From the NCBI GenBank assembly GCA_046349915.1, contig JAXMBL010000004.1:1054001-1118000 (forward strand): a stretch of DNA of 64,000 nt. Direction: 5' to 3'. This document shows positions 36,601 through 44,050 of the stretch, one piece after another; the first letter of the stretch is position 1, and each line of letters opens with the position of its first letter. This DNA is from CAIXSC01 sp046349915. Lineage in GTDB: Bacteria; Planctomycetota; Planctomycetia; Pirellulales; Pirellulaceae. The translations under genes were made by a program, and so were the position numbers. A model generated the notes under the pieces. The model made no database searches. It saw only the letters and a program-made list of their open reading frames with translations, and was not told the origin of the DNA.

Positions 36601-36720
36601 GAGGGCGAACTGCGAAAGTTGGCTTTCTTGCTCGGGCAACCGTCCCCTGAGTCGCTGGCGGAGGCCTTTCGAGCGACTCTGGCGGAAAACCGCCGCCGCT
36701 TTGATCAGGTGTTTCGTTGA
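33616..36720 (+). CDS. glnE: Bifunctional glutamine synthetase adenylyltransferase/deadenylase
   Basis: GlnE adds or removes AMP on glutamine synthetase to match nitrogen supply. At 1034 residues it is a little longer than the E. coli protein (946). It has the expected two nucleotidyltransferase halves: GKLGGCELNYSSDIDLIFL in the N-terminal deadenylylase half and GKLGGREPNYHSDLDVVFLY in the C-terminal adenylylase half, each with its own paired Asp. Each half is followed by a helical domain with a conserved ERQ block (TWERQAFVKARP and LWERQSLCKARP). A GGAG site precedes the ATG. No glutamine synthetase or PII gene is adjacent. Confidence 0.95.
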   Translation: MDIPTLLKYLDHPGLAGPWLIESGFRDRDTAHRNLVNLARSGITLDLLAIMVTQLEQTLPRLADPDVVLACLDRFIAASRSPLALGSLFERDPTSLPTLLQVFSTSQYLANLLIRDPETFDLVRMTDGQPVSREVLVAEICSEIAALPDEASVMTALRRYRHRETLRIAYGDIIRRQNIETVTRQISFLADALCEAAFQAAWRKLVEQWGKPLRPDGRTARFVILALGKLGGCELNYSSDIDLIFLSDGPGETQGPRRSTNDEFFQRLARQIIKLLSEPTDLGVCFRVDLRLRPDGKQGPTVVGLDAALRYYDISGRTWERQAFVKARPAAGDLPLGVEFLEQLAPWVYRNYLNRADITGIQALKRRIEQRAIREGSETRDVKTGKGGIRDIEYVIQFLQLLHGGEIPGIRTGNTLEAIAKLEEARCLTHQESMLLTENYELLRRIEHRLQIMFDLQTHILPETPDELRKVAIRVGYTETAERSALDAFKQDYQEKTAVNRRILNFLLHSAFPDDEASAPEIDLVLDPDPSSTTVRDVLGKYSFRDVPAAYQNLMALSNERIPFLSTRRCRHFLASIAPALLRAIAATPNPDATLVELSRVSDSLGGKGVLWELFSFNPPSLKLYVHLCATSPYLSNILTSHPGMIDELMDSLVLDKLPSLESLQRTLNELCGGAEDLDLILHSFKNSNHLRVGVRDILGKEDIQRTHRALADIAEACLQQIAVREYYRLAERYGEPTIVGGERDGKACEFVVLAMGKLGGREPNYHSDLDVVFLYEADGSTLSRVRGRRDASTTNQHFFSQLCQRIIKTITQMGPHGRLFELDPRLRPTGKNGAIAVSLAEFLKYFASGRGQLWERQSLCKARPVYGSEAARSRVMAVVREAMFAKPWESSHAKEIRSMRRRLEENASSNNLKRGVGGTMDVEFMVQMLQLSHGQSHPEVLVPNTLDALQSLRNANILSAADADYWSRSYRFLRNIEARLRLMNTAARHDFPSDEGELRKLAFLLGQPSPESLAEAFRATLAENRRRFDQVFR

Positions 36721-36741
36721 GAGGCACTTTCGTTCGGTTCA

Positions 36742-36815
36742 CATCGTCGTGGATCGCTCCGCGATCCAACGCTTCAGCGTCCAAGCGTTGGATCGCGGAG
36801 CGATCCACGATGATG
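36742..36815. terminator. Long near-perfect hairpin between convergent genes
   Basis: A 33-base left arm (36742-36774) pairs with 36783-36815 with one mismatch around an 8-base loop CAGCGTCC. Each arm itself contains GGATCGC-TCC-GCGATCC, a smaller hairpin with the same TCC/GGA loop as the REP units beside the small Y1 transposase. It sits between glnE (rightward) and the DUF4254 gene (leftward) and could end both transcripts. Confidence 0.75.
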
Positions 36816-36822
36816 ACCCGCT

Positions 36823-37425
36823 CTAGGTCGTGCGTTGTCGAGCTTGGTAGAGATAGGGATTGAGCGTTGGGTCGTTGTACATCTTGAACTGACGATAGAG
36901 ACGGTGACGCTTGCGACCCGCTTGGAGATCGTCGAGTAGTTCGGCGAGCGAGCGGGCCAAGTCGTCTTGCTGAATCAAGCAGACTGCCAGCTTGCCCTGA
37001 ACCGATTCGACATGCTGCGGCGTGGCGTCTTCACGTCGAACCTGTTCTTCCAGGTGATAGATTCGCAACGCGATAATCGAAAGGCGATCGATCGCGCTGC
37101 CGGGAGTTTCTGTGTTTTGGCGAGCATCCGCGGCAGGAACGACTCCAGCGGCCTTCAATAGTTCGTCGATGGCGAGATCGAGCTTTTCGATCCAGTCGTT
37201 GCGTTGCTGGTTGTAGCGATCGATCGCTCGCTTCACTTGAGCGATTCGAGCATCTCCTACATCCGGGCTGCGAGCGATATCTTCTTCGTGCCAGAGCAAG
37301 AAATTAAACGCGTGCTGTTGGCAGGCCGTTTCGAGCAATCCTTGGTAGGGATTGTCGACGGGCGTCGAGTGCCAACGGACGACCGTTTCGCGGTGCATTT
37401 GCGTGATTTGCGGGACGTCGATCAT
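36823..37425 (-). CDS. DUF4254 protein
   Basis: 200 residues from the ATG at 37425 (MIDVPQIT); an in-frame upstream start adds 17 weak residues. The sequence matches my memory of DUF4254, with NFLLWHEEDIARSPDVGD and YNQQRNDWIEKLDLAIDELL. It is all-helical, with no membrane segment. The C-terminus FKMYNDPTLNPYLYQ is a conserved ending. The family has no known function. It is the last gene before the long hairpin at 36742, with a kinase gene 138 bases upstream on the same strand. Confidence 0.78.
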   Translation of the reverse strand: MIDVPQITQMHRETVVRWHSTPVDNPYQGLLETACQQHAFNFLLWHEEDIARSPDVGDARIAQVKRAIDRYNQQRNDWIEKLDLAIDELLKAAGVVPAADARQNTETPGSAIDRLSIIALRIYHLEEQVRREDATPQHVESVQGKLAVCLIQQDDLARSLAELLDDLQAGRKRHRLYRQFKMYNDPTLNPYLYQARQRTT

Positions 37426-37563
37426 GGAACTGGCTCGCGAGAAGAAATGGGCTCGGGAACTCGACGACAAATCCATGAGTGCCCGCCAGCGGAGATTCTA
37501 GGCGAGTGTTCGCTGAAGTCACAAGGCGAGATAAGCCGAGGGGGAATCCGCACGAAGCACAAG

Positions 37564-38568
37564 CTACTCGCCAAAAGTCGCGATCTCGAGGTCGACTAGC
37601 TTGTCGATCAATTCGGCGGTCAGCGGTCGCTCGTCGGGAGACTTGGCGAGCAACGAGTGAAGCAGACGGACGACTCGAGCGGGTACATGGGGCGCCCACT
37701 GACGCGGATCGGGAATCGGGGCATGGCAGTGAGCCGCGGCCAGCTTACGCATGTCATGATGAGCATACGGCCAACGGCCCGTCAGCATCTCGAACAAGAC
37801 AATTCCCAGGCTGTAGAGGTCGCTGGCAGGGTCGGTATTGGGCTGATTCTGATGGATTTCCGGCGCTGCGTAGGCGGGAGTGCAGCCGACCAGCAGCGAA
37901 TCCCAGGGGACGGCGTGCGCATCGAGATGGGGGCCTAGGCGTCGAGCGAAACCGAGGTCAAGCAACGTGGTGTGTCCGCTGGACGCGACATGGATGTTGC
38001 TCGGCTTGACGTCCCCATGCAGCCAACCCGCCGTGTGGAGTGCGTCGAGCGCTTCGGCGACTTGGCGAGCGACCCAGAGCGCCGACGAGACGGCGATGGA
38101 ACGTTGTTGAGGAGATTCGGCGGCGCCTTGGCTACCGGCGGGCTCTCGATTCGCTTCGGTGGCCCGTTCTGCCGTTAAGCAATCGCGGAGGGTCCAGCCC
38201 AAGAGAAACGGGCTGGCGATAAAGTACGGTTTTCGATCGATTCGCGAGGAGAGCACGGGCGCCAGATGCGGATGCGTGACTTGGCGCCCCACCAACTCCT
38301 CGCGTTGGAGCAAACGCCCAGCAATCGGATCCTGCTGAAGCTCGGGACGAAGAATCTTCACCGCATAGTCAGCGGGGCTGCCTTCGCTCAGTCGAGCAGG
38401 CGCGGCGCGATAGACGCGGGTCCATGATCCCTCGCCAACAAGCGAGACGAGTCTCCAAGAACCGACGCGATCCACGGAAGAACGTGGGGGGGCCTCAAGC
38501 ATACCGGCTGCCCGACCGCGTTCGGCGGCTGCCGCGGAGTGTTCGACCCAAGGTAATGCGATTGCCAT
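37564..38568 (-). CDS. Soluble Ser/Thr protein kinase with variant catalytic motifs
   Basis: 334 residues, a single kinase domain without a membrane helix. Motifs in order: glycine loop GEGSWTRVYRA, the Lys in YAVKIL, HGDVKPSN (normally HRD), LLDLGFA with DLG (normally DFG), and AYAAPEIHQN followed by DLYSLGIVLFEMLTGRWPY. The catalytic Asp, Asn and metal-binding Asp are kept, so activity is likely; the missing Arg of HRD often marks kinases not switched on by activation-loop phosphorylation. An insert rich in Glu, Ala and Gln lies before the catalytic loop (about residues 138-160). Its targets are unknown. Confidence 0.87.
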   Translation of the reverse strand: MAIALPWVEHSAAAAERGRAAGMLEAPPRSSVDRVGSWRLVSLVGEGSWTRVYRAAPARLSEGSPADYAVKILRPELQQDPIAGRLLQREELVGRQVTHPHLAPVLSSRIDRKPYFIASPFLLGWTLRDCLTAERATEANREPAGSQGAAESPQQRSIAVSSALWVARQVAEALDALHTAGWLHGDVKPSNIHVASSGHTTLLDLGFARRLGPHLDAHAVPWDSLLVGCTPAYAAPEIHQNQPNTDPASDLYSLGIVLFEMLTGRWPYAHHDMRKLAAAHCHAPIPDPRQWAPHVPARVVRLLHSLLAKSPDERPLTAELIDKLVDLEIATFGE

Positions 38569-38650
38569 CCCTGCACCTCGACCACTTAGATCGGCGCAGG
38601 GACCGGGTAGACTTTAGCGATTGGGCTGATTTTAGCGGCGGATTTATGTG

Positions 38651-38671
38651 CGACGGACTTCCAGTCCGTCG
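38651..38671. repeat. 21-bp REP-like palindrome
   Basis: CGACGGACT-TCC-AGTCCGTCG, followed by GTAC, between the kinase start and the stop of the next leftward gene. It belongs to the family at 5524 and 16431. Confidence 0.85.
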
Positions 38672-38682
38672 TACACGAAGAA

Positions 38683-39123
38683 CTAGTCTCGCTGGCCAAG
38701 CCACCTGCGAGCATCGACGAATGTCGCTTGTCGTACCGACTGGAGCACGAACTCCGTGCTGTCGTCCCCCAATACATCGAGCAGTTGTTGAATGGCTTCG
38801 GACGGCGCGGTTCCCTTGAGTTCCAAGTGGGCTACTCGACCGCCATGGTCGTACAGGACTCCGTCCAGTTGCCAGCGAGCGGAGGATTCGGTCGAGTTCC
38901 CGACCCAAACGAATGAACCGTCGGGTTCAAGAAACATCCGCTCGAAGCGTTCGAGCCGCTCACTTGCCTCCTCAAATGAGACCGGAAAAGGGCGGTTCAG
39001 TTGCTCGTGGGAAAGTTGCAGCGTTGGCAGGGACCGGCCCTCGAACATCTGTTCGGCCGTGATGGGGATCTGTGCGATCGCTCCCGCGGGCAGAGCATGT
39101 AGGATCACGTGAAAGGAAGGCAT
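38683..39123 (-). CDS. Hypothetical protein
   Basis: 146 residues from the ATG at 39123; a TTG at 39198 would add 25. No known domain was recognised. The protein starts with a hydrophobic strand (FHVILHALPAGAIAQIPI), has a charged middle (ERLERFERMFLEPDGSFVWV), then LDGVLYDHGGRVAHLELKG and an acidic C-terminal half. A strand-rich small fold with one helix is likely. It is flanked on both sides by 21-bp palindromes and lies between the kinase and threonine aldolase genes on the same strand. Confidence 0.65.
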   Translation of the reverse strand: MPSFHVILHALPAGAIAQIPITAEQMFEGRSLPTLQLSHEQLNRPFPVSFEEASERLERFERMFLEPDGSFVWVGNSTESSARWQLDGVLYDHGGRVAHLELKGTAPSEAIQQLLDVLGDDSTEFVLQSVRQATFVDARRWLGQRD

Positions 39124-39198
39124 TGCTGAGTTGGGAAAAGAAGGAAGCAGATCTAGGTGCGATTCGTGTGCAGTTGGTTCTGCGTTCAGTGTGTTCAA

Positions 39199-39271
39199 TG
39201 CTTTGTCACAGCATGGATTTAGGCTCGCCTAATCGACGGACTGGAAGTCCGTCGTACTTTGTGACAAAGCA
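39199..39271. repeat. Inverted repeat enclosing a REP-like palindrome
   Basis: TGCTTTGTCACA (39199-39210) is repeated inverted as TGTGACAAAGCA (39260-39271). Inside lies CGACGGACTGGAAGTCCGTCG (39234-39254), a member of the dispersed family. The outer repeat touches the stop codon of the threonine aldolase gene. Confidence 0.75.
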
Positions 39272-40354
39272 CTAATGCGTTGCCTTTCCCGGATCTGCGG
39301 CGGTCGAAGTCAGGATCTCGCGCAGGTCGTGAGCCAGGGCGTCGACATCGGCGTCGGTGGTATCCCACGAGCACATGAAGCGAGCGCCCGAGTCGCCGAT
39401 GAAGGTGTAGAAACGCCAGCCACGAGCGCGAACCGCTGCGAGAGCCGCTGGCGAGAGGTCGACAAAGACTGAGTTGGCTTGTCGTTTCGAGAGGAAACGG
39501 AGATTCGGGATCTCGGCGAGTTGGCTTTCGAGACGAGCGGCAGCGGCGTTGGCATGCCGCGCGTTACGTAACCAAGCGCCGTTCTCGAGCATTCCGACCC
39601 AAGGCGCCGACAAGTATCGCATTTTGCTGGCGAGTTGCCCTGATTGCTTGCAGCGATACGCGAATTCTTGAGCCAGCTCGCGCTTAAAGAAAACGACCGC
39701 CTCTCCCACCGCCATGCCGTTCTTGGTGCCGCCAAAGCACAACACATCGACGCCGACTTTCCAGGTAATGTCCTTCGGCGCGACATCGAGTGCAGCGACG
39801 GCGTTGGCGAATCGCGCACCGTCCATATGGACTCGCAGGTCAAAGCGTCGAGCGACTTCCCACAATTCTTGCAATTGTTGGACCGAATACACGCTGCCCA
39901 ACTCAGTCGCCTGCGTGATGCTCAACACTCGCGGCTTGGGATAATGAATGTCGGTGCGCTTCTGAACAACTCGCGCGACACCCGCGGGAGGAATCTTGCC
40001 CTGTTCGCCCGGAACCAGCAGAATCTTAGAGCCATTCGAAAAGAACTCGGGTGCGCCGCATTCGTCGGTTTCGACATGTGCCAATTCGTGACACACGATG
40101 CTGTGATACGACTGGCACAAAGAGGAAAGTGCCAACGAGTTGGCGGCCGTTCCGTTGAAGACGAAAAACACATCGCAATCAACCTCGAACAACTCTCGCA
40201 ACATGTCCGAGGCCTTCGCGGTCCAGGCGTCGTCGCCATAGCCTGGCGAGTGGCCGAAATTGGCCTTCTCCATCGCCGCCCATGCCTCAGGACAGACGCC
40301 TGCGTAATTGTCGCTTGCAAAGTGTCGGAAACGAGTCGTGTGGGGCGATGTCAT
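39272..40354 (-). CDS. ltaE: Low-specificity L-threonine aldolase
   Basis: A PLP enzyme that splits L-threonine or allo-threonine to glycine and acetaldehyde. 360 residues from the ATG at 40354, which gives the usual short N-terminus before RHFASDNYAGVCPEAW; a GTG at 40402 is a weaker option. The PLP lysine is in LCFGGTKNGMAVGE. Other family blocks are FNGTAANSLAL, HMDGARFANA and, near the end, RFMCSWDTTDADVD. Cytoplasmic, probably tetrameric from family knowledge. The gene symbol is used in the broad sense of the family. Confidence 0.87.
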   Translation of the reverse strand: MTSPHTTRFRHFASDNYAGVCPEAWAAMEKANFGHSPGYGDDAWTAKASDMLRELFEVDCDVFFVFNGTAANSLALSSLCQSYHSIVCHELAHVETDECGAPEFFSNGSKILLVPGEQGKIPPAGVARVVQKRTDIHYPKPRVLSITQATELGSVYSVQQLQELWEVARRFDLRVHMDGARFANAVAALDVAPKDITWKVGVDVLCFGGTKNGMAVGEAVVFFKRELAQEFAYRCKQSGQLASKMRYLSAPWVGMLENGAWLRNARHANAAAARLESQLAEIPNLRFLSKRQANSVFVDLSPAALAAVRARGWRFYTFIGDSGARFMCSWDTTDADVDALAHDLREILTSTAADPGKATH

Positions 40355-40409
40355 GCTGAATTTCAGCCGGTTGAAAGGGACATTGTCCGAGGGCTTGGTC
40401 ACTCGTGCG

Positions 40410-40432
40410 GGAAGAGCGAACTCCGCTCTTCC
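40410..40432. terminator. GGAAGAGCG hairpin downstream of the methyltransferase gene
   Basis: GGAAGAGCG pairs with CGCTCTTCC around a 5-base loop. It lies 36 bases beyond the stop of the leftward methyltransferase gene, where a terminator is expected. No strong T-run follows. Confidence 0.45.
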
Positions 40433-40467
40433 AACACGATCGCGTGACGCAACGTCGGTCGCACGAT

Positions 40468-41319
40468 TCAGTTGGCCGATTTAGTCGCGGGTGCCTCTTC
40501 CACTTCCGAATCGGGAGAATCCGAGCGACCGAACCACATCATGTGCTGCCAAGGCAACTTGTCGAATTGCTTCACCACCTTGAAGCCATTGGGGATCAGC
40601 TCCTTGAGGATCTGCTCTTTGGTCATCTTGTGTTCGGGCTTGATCGGGACGTTCGGGTCTTCCCCGCGGTACTCGACCAACACCACGGTTCCGCGCGGCG
40701 AGAGCGACTCGCGCATCGCGTGCAACATTTGTTCGGGGAAGGAAAATTCATGGTAGACGTCGACGCACAGAATCATGTCGATCTTGCCTTTCGGCAGTCG
40801 GGGATCGTAGGCGGTGCCCAACACCGGCGAGATGTTGCGGACCCCTTCACGATCCGCGCGGTCGTTCAGGAACTTCAGCATCTCCGGCTGAATATCCACG
40901 CCGTAAATGTGCCCCTCAGGGCCAACCATCTTCGCCATTTGCAGCGTATAGAATCCGTTGCCGCATCCCATGTCGCAGATCGTCATGCCTCGCTTGACGC
41001 CCAGGGCGGCCAGCATGATCGAGCAGCGTTCCTCGCGTTCACGCGTGTCTCGGATCAGCCACTCGGCGCCCAAATAATGCATGGTCTGGGCAATCCGACG
41101 TCCCTTATAGACTTCCAGCGGTTTGGGGATGCCGCGATTCATGGGAGGCCGCGTCCCGTTCGGACGCACTTCGTCCGCCTGCTTGCTGGCGGGCGCGTCG
41201 CTGTTGGGATCGTCGGCATCCTGAGCGAATCCGCGGGACTCCGCTACCCACACGCTCCAGGCGAGACACAGACCGACGAGCGCCAAGTGCGGCTTGAGCC
41301 ACAATCGAGGAAGCAACAT
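40468..41319 (-). CDS. Exported class I SAM-dependent methyltransferase
   Basis: 283 residues from the ATG at 41319; the open frame goes on upstream but overlaps the Nudix gene. The first 30 residues form a signal peptide (LALVGLCLAWSVWVAES, then GFAQDA), which is unusual for a SAM enzyme. The SAM motif is CDMGCGNGFYTLQMAKMVG, then YGVDIQPEMLKFL as motif II and MILCVDVYHEF as motif III/IV. The C-terminus has FDKLPWQHMMWFGR. The substrate is unknown. It lies downstream of Nudix and fabI on the same strand. Confidence 0.8.
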   Translation of the reverse strand: MLLPRLWLKPHLALVGLCLAWSVWVAESRGFAQDADDPNSDAPASKQADEVRPNGTRPPMNRGIPKPLEVYKGRRIAQTMHYLGAEWLIRDTREREERCSIMLAALGVKRGMTICDMGCGNGFYTLQMAKMVGPEGHIYGVDIQPEMLKFLNDRADREGVRNISPVLGTAYDPRLPKGKIDMILCVDVYHEFSFPEQMLHAMRESLSPRGTVVLVEYRGEDPNVPIKPEHKMTKEQILKELIPNGFKVVKQFDKLPWQHMMWFGRSDSPDSEVEEAPATKSAN

Positions 41320-41437
41320 GATTCGACTCACACGGTAGAAGAGAGGAAAAAGGCCGTTCACTCCAGGTCGCATTGTAGCACGTGAGGCAGCACGCGACGC
41401 GTACAGACGCAAGGTGGTCGCTGGAAGTTCAGGTTGT

Positions 41438-41827
41438 CTAGGCCTGTGGGTGGAGCAGCTTGGCAAGCAGAGATGCGTTGGCCGGAGGAAACTCAAGCTC
41501 CGCCAATTGGAGACGATCGACCCAGCGAAAGGGCGCCGCTGGGGTTGAGTTAGGATCAACGGGACGGCAAGCAAAGAAACGCAAATGCACTTGGTCGTGC
41601 GCGTAATCGTGAGTCGCCACATCGATTTCGCGATCGACGGTCACTTCAATGCCCGATTCCTCGCGACACTCGCGCATCGCCGCCATCGCGGGCTCCTCGC
41701 CCTGCTCGACTTTGCCGCCCGGAAACTCCCAGAAGCCAGCTAAAGCAACTCCCTCTGGTCGGAGACCGACCAAGAATCGGTCTCCGTTTTGGACTACGGC
41801 GATGGCGATAAGCTTCGCGGTTCGCAT
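41438..41827 (-). CDS. MutT/Nudix (deoxy)nucleoside triphosphate pyrophosphohydrolase
   Basis: 129 residues from the ATG at 41827. The Nudix box GxxxxxExxxxxxxREUxEExGU is present in GGKVEQGEEPAMAAMRECRE and continues ESGIE. The opening TAKLIAIAVVQNGDRFLVG and the WEFPGG block match the MutT/8-oxo-dGTPase-like branch, which cleans oxidised nucleotides from the pool. Length is normal. Its start lies 17 bases after the fabI stop, so the two are probably cotranscribed; no functional link is obvious. Confidence 0.9.
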   Translation of the reverse strand: MRTAKLIAIAVVQNGDRFLVGLRPEGVALAGFWEFPGGKVEQGEEPAMAAMRECREESGIEVTVDREIDVATHDYAHDQVHLRFFACRPVDPNSTPAAPFRWVDRLQLAELEFPPANASLLAKLLHPQA

Positions 41828-41843
41828 CAGGCGGTGAATGAGG

Positions 41844-42677
41844 TTAGCTCTTCTGCGAGGCTTTCCAACGATCAATCATGCGCCCCGGCGAACCCATCGC
41901 GTTGTAACCGCCGTCGACATGCAGCACCTCGGCGGTGATGCCATCCGAGAAGTTGGACAACAGCCAAGCGCCGGTGCGTCCCACCTCTTCGTGCGTCACA
42001 TTGCGCCCCAGGGGAGCAACTTCTTCGTAGAGCGTCTGCATTTCGCCGACACCGGCCGCGGAACCGGCGAGCGTCTTGAGCGGGCCGGCGCTGAGGGCGT
42101 TCACTCGGATCCCCTGGGGTCCCAAGTCGTAGGCGAGGTATCGCATGGACGCTTCGAGCGCTGCTTTGCAGATACCCATGACGTTATATCCCGGCACGCA
42201 TTTCTCGCCGCCGAAATAGGTCATGGTCAACACCGCGGCGCCAGGATTGAGAATCTTGCGGGCGGCGTTGGTGACGGCGATCAAGCTATAGGCGCTGATC
42301 TCCATGGCCATCTTGAAACCTTCGCGGCTGGTTTCAATGGTGTCTCGTTTCAGGTCGTCCAGCGAGGCAAAGGCGATTGAATGGAGCAAGAAGTCGATCT
42401 TGCCAAACTCCGCCTCGGCCTTGGCCATGATGGTCGCAATGTCCTGGTCCTTCGAAACGTCCAGCGGTTCGAGGAACTTTACCGCTTGCGGGTACTGGTC
42501 AGTGCACATCGAGACGCGGCGGCGGTTTTTCTTCTTGTCATCCTCCGGCTTATCCGGCAGATGGGAAAACCCACAGATACCTCCTTGATCCATGATCTCC
42601 TTGGCGATCGCCCAAGCGATCGACCGTTCGTTAGCGACCCCGAGAATCAGACCCTTCTTGCCGTCGAAATATCCCAT
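41844..42677 (-). CDS. fabI: Enoyl-[acyl-carrier-protein] reductase FabI
   Basis: FabI reduces the enoyl-ACP double bond in the last step of each fatty-acid elongation cycle, using NADH. 277 residues. The cofactor loop GVANERSIAWAIA near residue 13, the HSIAFA block and the catalytic pair Tyr164 and Lys171 (YNVMGICKAAL, Y-x6-K) are typical, with Tyr154 in MTYFGGEK as the second conserved Tyr. A short Lys/Arg-rich insert (PEDDKKKNRRR, residues 44-54) is extra compared with the E. coli protein. It is the first gene of a leftward run with the Nudix gene. Confidence 0.95.
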   Translation of the reverse strand: MGYFDGKKGLILGVANERSIAWAIAKEIMDQGGICGFSHLPDKPEDDKKKNRRRVSMCTDQYPQAVKFLEPLDVSKDQDIATIMAKAEAEFGKIDFLLHSIAFASLDDLKRDTIETSREGFKMAMEISAYSLIAVTNAARKILNPGAAVLTMTYFGGEKCVPGYNVMGICKAALEASMRYLAYDLGPQGIRVNALSAGPLKTLAGSAAGVGEMQTLYEEVAPLGRNVTHEEVGRTGAWLLSNFSDGITAEVLHVDGGYNAMGSPGRMIDRWKASQKS

Positions 42678-42920
42678 GACTCAGCTTTCTCTCTCAGACG
42701 TTTAGGCACGCCGCCCCGACCGCCATCCGCTGCCGACTCGCGGCGTGTCGCTTAGTGTACCACGATAGCCGTCCGGTGGGGTGGCCAAATCAATGATGCC
42801 CAGTCCGGCCGCTTCCCCGCCCAGGACTTCCCCAACCCCTACTCTTTCCCCTGCCCCGCCTGCGAACTAAGCTAACGTCCGCGTACGGTCCCAGGCAAAA
42901 TTAGACGGAGAGCTGCGGCG

Positions 42921-43940
42921 ATGAAACAAGCAATGAAGGTTCTGGCGATTGGCTGTGTTTTGCTAGGCTTGGGCGGGGCTCAGGCTCGGGCCGACGAAAA
43001 GCCCTGGATCGTTCTCGAGGGCGGCGAAGGTCCCGGCAAGGGAATGCACGTCGTGCTTATCAGCGGCGACGAAGAGTACCGCTCGGAAGAGACGCTGCCC
43101 GCTTTGGGCAAGATTCTCGCCAAACATCACGGATTCAAGTGCACGGTCCTGTTCGCCATCAATCCCCAGGATGGCACGATCGACCCGAACGTGAACAACA
43201 ATATTCCTGGCCTCGAGGCGCTCGAGTCGGCTGACCTCATGGTCATCTTCACTCGCTTCCGTAACCTCCCAGACTCGCAGATGAAGTACATCGTCGACTA
43301 TGTCGAGTCGGGTAAGCCGGTGGTGGGTTTGCGAACGGCGACGCACGCCTTCAACATTTCGGGCGACTCGTCCTACAAGAAATACACTTGGACCAGCAAG
43401 GAGTTTGACGGAGGATTCGGCCGCCAAGTGCTCGGAGAAACCTGGATTAGCCACCATGGCCATCACGGTAAAGAAAGCACTCGCGGGCTTGTGGCCAAGG
43501 GCCAAGAGTCGCATCCGATTCTGCGAGGCATCAAGGATGGCGATGTGTGGGGACCGACCGATGTGTACGGCGTTAAGCTTCCTTTGCCCGGCGACAGTCA
43601 ACCGCTGTTGATGGGCCAGGTGCTGGTGGGTATGAATTTCACGGATGCACCCGTCGAGGGCAAAAAGAACGACCCGATGATGCCCGTTGCGTGGACCAAG
43701 TCGTACACCGGTACGGCGGGCAAGAAGGCTCGCGTCTTCACCACCACCATGGGTTCTTCAACCGATTTTGCGACCGAAGGCACTCGCCGCCTGCTGGTGA
43801 ACGCTTGCTACTGGGCCATCGGTCTTGAGGACAAGATCGCCGAGAAGTCGAAGGTCGATTTGGTCGGCGAGTTCAAGCCGCGGAATTTCAGCTTCAACGG
43901 GGCTGAAAAGGGGCGTAAGCCAGCGGATTGGTTGAAGTAA
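42921..43940 (+). CDS. Exported ThuA-like protein
   Basis: 339 residues. A signal peptide (VLAIGCVLLGLGGAQARA) directs export. The ThuA/glutamine-amidotransferase-like domain has HVVLISGDEEYRSEE, a strand ESADLMVIFTRFRNL and GKPVVGLRTATHAF, where the nucleophile Cys of class I amidotransferases is absent, as usual for ThuA. ThuA relatives take part in trehalose or other sugar use, and planctomycetes carry many. The GC-rich terminator at 43981 follows. The substrate is not evident. Confidence 0.87.
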   Translation: MKQAMKVLAIGCVLLGLGGAQARADEKPWIVLEGGEGPGKGMHVVLISGDEEYRSEETLPALGKILAKHHGFKCTVLFAINPQDGTIDPNVNNNIPGLEALESADLMVIFTRFRNLPDSQMKYIVDYVESGKPVVGLRTATHAFNISGDSSYKKYTWTSKEFDGGFGRQVLGETWISHHGHHGKESTRGLVAKGQESHPILRGIKDGDVWGPTDVYGVKLPLPGDSQPLLMGQVLVGMNFTDAPVEGKKNDPMMPVAWTKSYTGTAGKKARVFTTTMGSSTDFATEGTRRLLVNACYWAIGLEDKIAEKSKVDLVGEFKPRNFSFNGAEKGRKPADWLK

Positions 43941-43980
43941 GCACGATGCAAGCACGTTGCGGCCATTGATTAACAATTGC

Positions 43981-44009
43981 GGGGCTCGACGGCGAGCCCC
44001 GTTTCTTTT
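43981..44009 (+). terminator. Rho-independent terminator after the ThuA gene
   Basis: GGGGCTCG pairs with CGAGCCCC around ACGG, followed by GTTTCTTTT. It lies about 40 bases after the stop of the ThuA gene and before the creatininase-family gene. Confidence 0.8.
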
Positions 44010-44050
44010 GGTGGATCTTCTAACGTCTCCTGAACAGCGAGTGATCAAGC

